Source: Baffinella frigidus (Eukaryota > Cryptophyceae > Cryptomonadales > Baffinellaceae). From it: a stretch of DNA of 31,052 nucleotides. Below are positions 24,506 through 31,052 of this stretch, piece after piece. A program made the translations under genes and the position numbers. The first letter of the stretch is position 1, and each line of letters starts with the position of its first letter. Location: NCBI GenBank assembly GCA_026770585.1, contig MU646669.1, positions 106,791 through 137,842 of the forward strand, written 5' to 3'. The notes beneath the pieces are model-generated. The model was not told the DNA's origin. It saw only the letters and a list, made by a program, of their open reading frames with translations, and did no database searches.

Positions 24506-24777
24506 CGCCTCAAACAACCTTGCTCGAGGGTCGGTCGGGATTTAGTACGTGTACATGTACCCCTCTCCTACATGTAGAGACGGTGTGGCCGTGTTTAGCA
24601 AAGCCTGTTTGGTGAACCCAGGTACTGTTTTAAGAACACAGACACCGACCGAGGGTCCTCCAATAGTGTTCGTGTTGCCCGGATATCCCTGTGGTGCATG
24701 TACGCACACCGCCATCGTGTATGCACCAGCTCAGAGACGAGGTTTGAGCAGGACCTAGAAAGAGGTCATGCGGCACT
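24506..24777. other. Intergenic stretch, nothing recognised
   Basis: Single-copy-looking sequence. A 69-codon open frame is present but has no signal or similarity I can see. Confidence 0.4.
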
Positions 24778-24902
24778 CTACAGGGGTACCTCGCTCATAA
24801 GAAACCGCCGCCCCCTAGGACCCTACAGTAGGCCTTTGCCTAGGGCCCTATGGTGGTCCTAGGGGGGGGGGCAGTTTCTTATGAGCGAGGTACCCCTGTA
24901 CA
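24778..24902. mobile_element. Fold-back element, copy 6
   Basis: Complete, same core orientation as copy 5. Confidence 0.88.
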
Positions 24903-25623
24903 CGTTGTGAACGAAGGGAGACAGGGGCGCAAACGCCGCCATCTCCGGGAAAGGAACAGAACGAGCCGGGCGGGGCACCCAGCGCGCTGGTTGGGGGAGC
25001 GGGCTGCAACCGAGCTCTGACGGGTCATAAATACCGCGGGAAAGCATGTCACATGCTTTCCTTCCTGTATCCCCACGAATGGATATCCCATGTGATGCGA
25101 CCCTCCCCGTACGCTGAAGTGACGCTGTGAGTTGACGGGACTCTTCCCCGAGTGCAGCGTGGCGGTAAGATCGCTCGCACTCCCGCGCCTCTTATGCTAT
25201 TCGACGCTGGTGCATTAGGTGTAGAGGCGCGAGTGTGAAGGTCGCCGAGCATGGCTCCTACAAACTGTGTTGCAGCCGTGTTGCAGCCAGTCGCAAAAAG
25301 CCACGAATCGCCTACAGAGCGCGGTCTGCGCCAGGAAACGCGGGGCGAGGCGGGAGGGGCGAGTCGGTGGAGATGGGAGGAGCAGCACACCCGCTGGAAT
25401 GTCTAGGATATTACGCCGAAATGCTCGGCAATGCGACCCTCAGCGAGAACGCCAGCAGCATGCAGATCCTCACCAAAGCGCCATGCGGTGACTCCTCTGG
25501 GCGAAAGGAGGGCCCCCGAGAGCGATGGCAGAGGCACGCGGGCATGGAGGGCCGCTCGAGGCACGCAATTCTGGGGTGGATATGTCGAGGACGTTCATTA
25601 TTTTACCTCGCGCTCAAGGCGAT
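24903..25623. other. Region downstream of the minus-strand gene
   Basis: Contains the duplicate of the gene's 3' part (24988-25022) and an inverted repeat (aaagcatgt / acatgcttt) at 25042-25060. A + strand open frame at 25235-25633 (with an LGYYAEMLGNATLSENASS stretch) has no clear start context or known motif; I leave it unassigned. Confidence 0.4.
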
Positions 25624-25917
25624 TCATCTCTGACCGGCGATGTCAGGGATGGTGAAGGAGTGGGACCGCGTCATGCCGTTGCCGTCGTGCTTGCTTTTCT
25701 TCTTGGTTCCCTCGTCGGTGTGGCGGTTCTCCGTCTTGACTTGGGGGAGCGGGCCGCAACCGAGCTCTGACGGGCCAACAGAGCCGCGAAACCACCCGAG
25801 CGAGTCGGCGATGGTAGACATGACGCCACCGCCGCGGAGGCGCATCGTGGGTGTGTGGATGGAGCCGGCCGACGCCGCGACGAAGAGGAGCGCGAGAGCG
25901 ATGAAGCGGGCGAGCAT
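25624..25917 (-). CDS. Small secreted or targeted protein, 97 aa
   Basis: Minus-strand reading frame from ATG at 25917 to TGA at 25624; an in-frame GTG lies four codons upstream. The N-terminus (MLARFIALALLFVAASAGS) is a clear signal-peptide-like segment; next comes MRLRGGG, then WFRG and a Lys/Asp-rich hydrophilic tail ending SFTIPDIAGQR. Codon use (GCC, CTC, AAG, ACC) fits a real gene. The stretch encoding SELGCGPLPQ has a diverged copy about 740 bp further downstream on the minus strand (24988-25022), as if this gene also shed an exon-edge copy; if so, the real exon could end at CCCCAA|GTCAAG and the remainder would be intron. It is divergent from the + strand gene at 26337. Function unknown. 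Confidence 0.55.
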   Translation of the reverse strand: MLARFIALALLFVAASAGSIHTPTMRLRGGGVMSTIADSLGWFRGSVGPSELGCGPLPQVKTENRHTDEGTKKKSKHDGNGMTRSHSFTIPDIAGQR

Positions 25918-26261
25918 TCTGCGCAGCACATATCCACGTCAGAGAAATGTCACCGAGTCCTTGCTTGCAACACACCAGGCACCGTCCCCCCTGGATCATG
26001 CTCAGGGGACGCCTCCTCCCCGCCACAATCAGCACGTCGGGGCGGCGCGGCGCAGGGTGGGGGACGGCGCGGGGGGGCGGCACTGACCTGCAGCAGAGAA
26101 CGTGTAATGGATTCGTGGAGCGATGCGCGTTTTGTGGAAAGCCGCAACTCGGTCTGTAGCGTTGTATTTTGTCTATTTTGCTGCAACTCGATTTTTAAGC
26201 GAGGGTTTTAAAAAAAGAGGACGGTTGTGCATATTCGTCCTTCTATTCGATATGAACATGG

Positions 26262-26308
26262 TGTACAGGTTATAGGCGCAATTCTGTTGCGTGCCTGTAA
26301 CCTGTACA
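26262..26308. promoter_or_regulatory. 47-bp palindrome upstream of the discoidin-like gene
   Basis: Arms tgtacaggttataggcgcaa and ttgcgtgcctgtaacctgtaca pair at about 18 of 20 positions around ttctg. It ends 28 bp before the start ATG and lies in the shared region between two divergent genes. It could be a binding site, a 5' leader hairpin or a small fold-back insertion. Confidence 0.55.
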
Positions 26309-26336
26309 TTTTGCCCGGGTGGAAAGGGATTCCCCG

Positions 26337-26437
26337 ATGGGCCAAGGGATGGGCCGGGCAGCGCCGCTGCTCTTCGCGCTCGCAGCGTTGGCGGTGGCCA
26401 GCGGCGGCGCGGACGAGGCCAGCGAGCCTCCCGAGCG
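26337..26437 (+). CDS. Discoidin-like gene, exon 1 (start codon and signal peptide)
   Basis: Begins at the first ATG after the 26262-26308 palindrome; a second in-frame ATG four codons on (MGRAAPLL) is the other possible start. Ends CG|GTGCGG in phase 2; the split codon (Arg) is completed by exon 2. Confidence 0.62.
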
Positions 26438-29400
26438 GTGCGGGACCCCCGCCCTCCGTCAAACCCGCGATCCTTTTCAGAAATTGGCAGGAACTCATCC
26501 GCGCCGGATCCGCAGCAGAACCCCCGCTTTCCCGGCCGTGCGGTCCCCAGACAGGCGGCAGGAGCCCGGGAGGATATTCAGTCTGTTAGAGTGTCCCATG
26601 GGTCTCGCTGAAATCGAGGCGCTGCGAAAATGCACCCTGTCAGAGCTTCCTCGGCGCCCCTCCTGTTTCTGACCCAACGTTGCCCAACCCTACGCAGGCT
26701 GGTCAATGCGGCATCCGCTGCCATGGGAGGCGTCGCCGCGGCGCTCTTCAGCCAGCGCACCTTCGACGCGTCCAAGGCGCCCTCCCTTCACTCTTTTTAA
26801 ACCCTCATTTCGAGTTGCTCCCGGATTCCTGCCTCTGCCTCCCTCATGTTTCCAGACTATACTGAACTTGTCATGCTGGGTGTGCGGTACAAATCCGACA
26901 ACTTTGCAGCGGAAAATATCCCGAGCTCACCAAATTGGTGAGCCCAAATAGACTGGGGCAGAGCTAGGATTCGCCCCTGCCTCGGATCCTCCTTGTACCA
27001 TCGCCATCGGGAGAGAACTCTCCAGGAGGGTACTTCTCCTTCATGTCGGTAAAATTATTGATTAAGTGCTTGCAGGGCCACGAAAATTGCTGACCAAATG
27101 CTTTACACGCACTGGTATGATCTATGTGTGTAGAAATTTCCGTCACCCAAAAGCAATTAATCCTTTAGTGAGATTTCCCTGCAGCAGCGCCCACCCGCTC
27201 GCCCACGAGCCCTGAGCCGTAAAGGTGTTGATTAATTGCTTATGGGCGACGAAAATTACTACCCATATGGATCATACTAGTACTAGTAAAGCATCTGTGC
27301 AGGATTTTCCGTTGCCCTGACGGCCTCCATTCTAATCTCACATAAAGCTTTCTAGAAAGGTTACTGTCAACAGGTTACTGTCAACGAAATTTACTGCACA
27401 ATTTGATCCTACTGGTAAATAAAGCGTTTGTGTAGTGAATTTCGTCGGCGAGAAGCCCTTTTAAGAGAGACCTTTCAGAGATGATTTGAGCAAAAGGCTT
27501 TTCTGAGATGGTTTGAGACAGGCTTTTCTGAGATGGTTTGAGACAGGCTTTTCAGAGATGATTTGAGACAGGCTTTTCTGAGATGGTTTGAGCAAGGCTT
27601 TTCTGAGATGATTCGAGCAAGGCTTTTCTGAGATGATTCGAGGAAGGCTTTTCTGGGATGATTCGAGGAAGGCTTTTCTGAGATGCATTCGCTGCCGGCC
27701 ATCGCCGGCGACGCGGCGGCGCAAGCTTGTACACTCGCGGGGCGCCTCTGGGAGGCGACACGCGAGAGCAGAAAGATGCTCTAGAGAGTCGCCTACCCAG
27801 AGTCATATATCACCGAGTATACAACAGTATACGAAGATTATCGCGGCTCCTCGTTACATGCGTCTAGGCGAATACTATCACGTGTATGGCCCATTCGTGT
27901 AGGAATGTTCGTCGCCCGACAGTAATTGATTAATGCGTGTGCGGAGATTAACTAAGGGCCTCCCTTCGCGGCAGGCCATTGATGGCGATGTGGGGGCACA
28001 GGCTGGGTGGGCCTACCACGGCAGGCGAGAGCGCCCCCCTCAGGGAGATTTTCTTTCCATTTTTTGCTTTGTTCACATTTGTTTTACAAAACTTCTCACC
28101 CTTCGCCTTTTTTATAAACCCTCTGAGCCCTTGACTCGAAACCTTTAAATCCTTGACCCTAAACCTCTAAACTCGAACCCCGAAACCCTTAAACCTCTAA
28201 ACCCTAAACCCTTGACCCTAAACCCTTAACACTTGACCCCAAACCCTAAACCCTAAACCCTAAACCCTAAACCCTAAACCCTAAACCCTAAACCCTAGAC
28301 CCTAATCCCGAACCCCCCGACAGGCTCGACCCTTGACCCTAAACCTTAAAATCCTTGGCCCTAAACCCTTAAACCTCTAAACCCTTGACCATGCACCTCA
28401 AAACCTCAAAACCCTAAACCTCTGAACCCTTGACCATGAACCGCTAAACCTCTCAACCCTAAACCCTAAACCCTAGACCCTAATCCCGAAACCCCCGGCA
28501 GGCTCGATCTCGCAACCATCATCTTCTCTTTCGATGGTCGCGCCCCCTAAACCCTAACCCCTACCTAAACCCGAAACCCTAAACCCTAAACCCTAAACCC
28601 TAGACCCTAAACCCTGAACCCTGAACCCTGAATATTAAATCCGAAACCCATAAACCCTAAACCCTACACCATAAACCCTGAAACCCTACACCCTAACCCC
28701 GAAACCCTAAAACCTTAACACGAAGACAATGAAACGATCCCAACAGTTGACAGCTTAGTCCCAGCATCGTCCAACTTTTGCCTTTTTTGTTGCTCTGGTG
28801 CTGCCAACCGTTGCGAAACACCTCTACACAGGTGTGTACAACATGTCATCCGTGACGGTCGTGTCCGGGCTCGCGTCCGGGGACCACCGAGTCACGTCCT
28901 TCCGCCTGGCTTATCTCCGCTGCGCCGCGGGGCAGCGTACGCCCGAAACCCGAAACCCGGAACCCGAAATCTAAATCCCGAAACCCGAAACCCGGAAACC
29001 GGAAACCGGAACCCGAAACCCGGAACCCGAAACCCGGAACCCGAAACCCGAAACCCGGAACCCGAAACACGAAACCCGGAACCCGAAACCCGAGCCCCGA
29101 AACTCGTAACCCTAAACGTCTTCCTCCTGTTCTTCAGTACTCACGTACTTTCAAGCCTAGAACTGAGCGATTTAAAATCCTACGGCTGTCTCGCAGAAAG
29201 CGTGGCATTTGTTTGGGCGGTGCACGCGGAGGCAGAGGAAACCCTAAACCCTGAACCCTAAACTCTAGTCCCTAAACCCAAAACCCCAAACCTATATACG
29301 CGTCCTGTCAGCGGAACACTAACCCTACACCCTGCACCTTGAACCGTCGAGCAGAAAGCGTGGCGTTTGCTGGGGCGGTGCGCGCGGAGGCGGCAGAGGC

Positions 29401-29836
29401 GGCGGCGGGCAGGGAAGGCGGGGAAGCGGTGGGTGGGGTTTGGAGATAACAGTTTAGGGGTTCGCGTTCAGGGTTTAGGGTTGAGGGGTTTGCGCCGAAA
29501 CGTAGGGATTTTGGGGGTTTTGTGTGTGGGTAAGAGAGAGCGAGAGAGAGAGCGGGTAGGGAAGGCGGGGAAGCGGTGGGTAGACCCTTAGGTCCTTTAG
29601 GTTTTGGGGTTTCGCGTGCAGGGTTTAGGGGTTTGAGCCGGGCAGTGGGGAAGCGGTGAGTGGGGTTTAGAGTTTAGGGTTTCGCGTTGTGGGTTTAGGG
29701 TTTAGCGGTTTGAGCCGGGCAGTGAGGAAGTGGTGGGTGGGGTTCTTACCGGAAACCGAAAGCGGTTTTAGGGGGATTTGAGATTTTTGTGTGTTGGTGT
29801 GGGTGGGTGGGTGGGTGACATAGAGATTGGGAGGGA

Positions 29837-29879
<43 letters not shown>

Positions 29880-30320
29880 CGCGAGGGAGGGAGGGAGGGA
29901 GAGAGAGAGAAAGAACGGGCACGGTCGGCGGGGGAGCGGTGAGTGGTCCGTTAGGTCCTTGAGGCTTTTCGAACTCCCACCATCGGCAGACGCTGGAACT
30001 TATCTGCAGAATGGCCCTGAATTGATTCACGCATCGAGCCATGCGTTGGGTTACCCGACTCCCAACGACCTGACTCCCAACGACTGTGCACTAACCGCTG
30101 CCGAGCGAAGACCAGACACAATTTGAAACACCTTCACCTGAATCCTCAAGGAAATAGACGTTTGAAAATGAAAAGGCCAGGACCGGGGTTCCGGTCCCAA
30201 CTTTTATTCTTGTACTTAGGTAGCTCGACAGCGGTAGAGCTTTCCTTCGTACCAGGCAAACTCTGCGGTATCACCAATTTCTTTTTGGTTGCTCTTTCTC
30301 TCTGTCCCTCCCTCTCCCCC

Positions 30321-30366
<46 letters not shown>

Positions 30367-30781
30367 GAAGAAGAAGCCCAGAGAAGATCCCACCCCCGCA
30401 CAAACTCTGCGCGTTTCAGTCAACCGTCGCCGGGGGTTCACCTTTGAAGAGCTCTCTTGATCGCAGTTCAATTTAATCTTCGCGGGACTCAAATCAAACG
30501 TTATGGCTTGAAGTCAGGGGGCTCGCAACCTGCAGATGGTGTGGCTGGTCATGGACGAGCGATGGCAGGCCACTTAGCAGCCACCGGGGGCTTCACGGAT
30601 ACAGTCCATCTTCACGATTTGTACTAGAATCTTATCCATTGCTATGGAGTCCAACGGATTTTCCCCCGGATTTCCGCGCAGCGAAATGGTGATACTGAAT
30701 AGAGTCGGAACGGGCAGATGGTGCGGTTGGTCACGGATGAGCGATGGGAGGACCTGCGAAACGTCCGGAGCGCCTCGCGAG
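26337..30781 (+). CDS. Secreted protein with discoidin-like (F5/8 type C-like) domain, 5' part (continues past window)
   Basis: Seven exons assembled by eye: 26337-26437, 26698-26776, 27975-28024, 28502-28536, 28832-28936, 29355-29428, 30718-30781. Phases agree at every junction (2, 0, 2, 1, 1, 0) and give about 169 residues with no internal stop. Residues 1 to about 24 are a signal peptide (MGRAAPLLFALAALAVASGG). Across exons 2-5 the chain reads ALFSQRTFDASK, AIDGD, GWAYHG, LDLATIIFSF, YNMSSVTVVSGL, GDHRVTSFRLAYL. A Phe-Ser-Gln/Ala-Ile-Asp-Gly-Asp/Gly-Trp-Ala opening followed by alternating hydrophobic strands resembles discoidin-like beta-sandwich (F5/8 type C-like) carbohydrate-binding domains; that family call is inference. 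Exon 7 (MVRLVTDERWEDLR) may be the closing strand. Donors of exons 2 and 3 are GC. The 3' end is beyond the window. Confidence 0.65.
26698..26776 (+). CDS. Discoidin-like gene, exon 2
   Basis: Phase 2 to 0, 79 nt, LVNAASAAMGGVAAALFSQR then TFDASK. Acceptor tacgcag, GC donor (GCGCCC). The DASK end continues to AIDGD in exon 3. Confidence 0.65.
26873..26946 (-). mobile_element. Dispersed repeat with GTTGACGGATTTGTACC core, inverted copy
   Basis: Reads ggtacaaatccgacaactt and then gctcaccaaattggtgagc, the reverse complement of the 9955-10010 arrangement. The end forms a 7-bp stem. Confidence 0.7.
27057..27325. mobile_element. Two MITE-like elements with ATTGATTAA ends
   Basis: 27057-27163 has imperfect inverted ends (attgattaagtgcttg / agcaattaatcc) and an internal ggtatgatc. 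27228-27325 shares the left end (ttgattaattgcttatgggcg), gatcatactagtac and tttccgttgccc. Both are in intron 2 of the discoidin-like gene. Confidence 0.7.
27383..27453. mobile_element. Related shorter inverted-repeat element
   Basis: Inverted ends cgaaatttactgcac / gtgtagtgaatttcg surround gatcctactggtaaataaag, matching the interior of the preceding elements. Confidence 0.65.
27474..27690. repeat. 27-bp minisatellite, about 8 units
   Basis: Unit ggcttttctgagatgattcg plus agcaa-type ends. Because 27 is a multiple of three and the unit lacks stops, long minus-strand frames appear (9-residue repeats such as EKPCSNHLRKA). No start or splice context supports coding. Confidence 0.92.
27975..28024 (+). 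CDS. Discoidin-like gene, exon 3
   Basis: Phase 0 to 2, 50 nt, AIDGDVGAQAGWAYHG. Acceptor cgcggcag, GC donor (GCGAGA). AG|G (Arg) is completed by exon 4. Confidence 0.6.
28130..28500 (+). repeat. CCCTAAA array with exon 4 acceptor copy
   Basis: Perfect heptamers at 28241-28300. The acceptor-plus-gctcga copy at about 28323 lies inside. Confidence 0.88.
28502..28536 (+). CDS. Discoidin-like gene, exon 4 (micro-exon)
   Basis: Phase 2 to 1, 35 nt, LDLATIIFSFD. Acceptor cccggcag, donor GTCGCG; G|GT (Gly) is completed by exon 5. An acceptor copy (cccgacag then gctcga) sits at about 28317-28328. Confidence 0.6.
28550..28725 (+). repeat. CCCTAAA/CCCTGAA array, intron 4 of the discoidin-like gene
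   Basis: Tandem drifted heptamers, sense-strand C-rich. Confidence 0.85.
28832..28936 (+). CDS. Discoidin-like gene, exon 5
   Basis: Phase 1 to 1, 105 nt, VYNMSSVTVVSGLASGDHRV then TSFRLAYLRCAAGQ. Acceptor ctacacag, donor GTACGC. The most domain-like exon of this gene. Confidence 0.7.
28940..29100 (+). repeat. CCCGAAA/CCCGGAA array, intron 5
   Basis: Tandem acccgaa and acccgga units; again a different heptamer from the neighbouring introns. Confidence 0.9.
29355..29428 (+). CDS. Discoidin-like gene, exon 6
   Basis: Phase 1 to 0, 74 nt, SVAFAGAVRAEAAEAAAGRE then GGEA. Acceptor gagcag, donor GTGGGT. A 5' copy with acceptor is at 29197-29240; four 3' copies with GT donors follow (29552, 29641, 29717, 29919). 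Confidence 0.66.
29429..29945 (+). repeat. Exon 6 end copies in G-rich TTTAGGG filler
   Basis: Copies of the exon 6 end with GT donors at 29552, 29641, 29717 and 29919 are separated by gggtttagggttt and GA tracts (29838-29910). Here the sense strand carries the TTTAGGG orientation. Confidence 0.85.
30095..30260 (+). mobile_element. Dispersed repeat with conserved hairpin, copy B
   Basis: Aligns with 2669-2830: cgctgccgagcga, cctgaatcct, aaggaaat, gaaaatgaaaa, the ggaccgg/ccggtcc stem and ctcgacagcgg occur in the same order. Confidence 0.75.
30316..30364 (+). repeat. CT microsatellite
   Basis: Uninterrupted CT dinucleotides just after copy B of the dispersed repeat. Confidence 0.95.
30415..30535 (+). 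repeat. CAGTCAACCG...TCTTGATCGCAG dispersed segment
   Basis: cagtcaaccgtcgccggggg followed by tcttgatcgcag resembles 103-145 (window start) and 6836-6888. It ends in ggggctcgcaacctgcag, identical to the bases before exon 10 (7008-7025). Confidence 0.65.
30718..30781 (+). CDS. Discoidin-like gene, exon 7
   Basis: Phase 0 to 1, 64 nt, MVRLVTDERWEDLRNVRSAS then R. Acceptor cgggcag, donor GTCTAG. A 5' copy with acceptor is at 30536-30573 and a 3' copy with donor at 30868-30910. The gene must continue beyond the window. Confidence 0.62.
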
Positions 30782-31000
30782 GTCTAGCGCAGCCTGACTT
30801 TCATTCTGGCTATCCGGGTTCAGGGTCTCGGGTTTCAGGTTCCGGGTTTCAGGTTTCAGGTTTCAGGTTGCGATGGGAGGACTTGCGCTACGTCGGGAGC
30901 GCCTCGTGAGGTTTCCCACGCCCTCTGATTAGGGTTGAGGGTTTACCTTAGACGTTTGGGGTTCATTGGTCCCATACCTGCGCCCTGCGCGCCACATGGG

Positions 31001-31014
31001 AGAGCGAGAGCGAG

Positions 31015-31052
<38 letters not shown>
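31001..31052 (+). repeat. GA microsatellite at the window edge
   Basis: gagagc units grading to pure GA; continues beyond the window. Confidence 0.95.

Noticed and set aside
26698-26800. Tubulin-like QAGQCG start in another frame at 26691
   Set aside because: The following residues do not match tubulin, while the other frame joins in phase to the rest of the discoidin-like gene.
26950-26985. tRNA-like stretch (gaatcctagctctgcccc on the minus strand)
   Set aside because: The stems of a cloverleaf do not form; only a 5-bp match was found.
27461-27806. Minus-strand protein with 9-residue repeats
   Set aside because: 27-bp minisatellite open in several minus frames; no start or splice context.
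1-31052. Bacterial operon, CRISPR array or phage
   Set aside because: No ribosome binding sites, no long uninterrupted genes; regular repeats lack unique equal-length spacers and show exon-edge and heptamer structure instead.

Overview
The window looks like nuclear DNA of a GC-rich, intron-dense unicellular eukaryote, probably an alga. The reasons are short GC-rich exons in long introns, spliceosomal GT-AG and GC-AG boundaries, secretory signal peptides, and intron filler built on the plant/algal telomere-type heptamer CCCTAAA. I cannot name the organism. There is no prokaryotic-style gene, rRNA, tRNA or CRISPR array.

Left two thirds (about 1-22784, + strand): the 3' part of one very large gene. 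I assembled 34 exons (309-374 to 22669-22784) whose phases all agree and which end in a TAG stop. They give about 875 residues of Lys/Glu/Ala/Gln-rich protein with no proline before exon 33, followed by a short Gly/Ala-rich tail. This is a long coiled coil. Its 5' end lies outside the window and its function is unknown.

Its 33 introns are the most unusual part. Most contain tandem or scattered decayed copies of the neighbouring exon's edge together with the splice site. Copies of the upstream exon's 3' end plus donor lie in the 5' part of the intron; copies of the acceptor plus the downstream exon's 5' end lie in the 3' part. The space between is filled by heptamer arrays whose unit differs from intron to intron (CCCTCAA, CCCTAAA, CCCCAAA, CCCGAAA, TACACAA, CACCAAA, ATCAAAA, CCCCTCA). 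Several inverted-repeat (MITE-like) elements are inserted as well.

22785-24905 is intergenic and holds a cluster of about 120-bp fold-back elements. 24905-26336 contains a short minus-strand gene for a small secreted or targeted protein (25624-25917), divergent from the next gene.

26337 to the right edge (+ strand): a second gene, cut by the window end. Seven phase-consistent exons encode a signal peptide followed by a discoidin-like (F5/8 type C-like) domain. Its introns show the same exon-edge copies, so the phenomenon is not limited to one gene.
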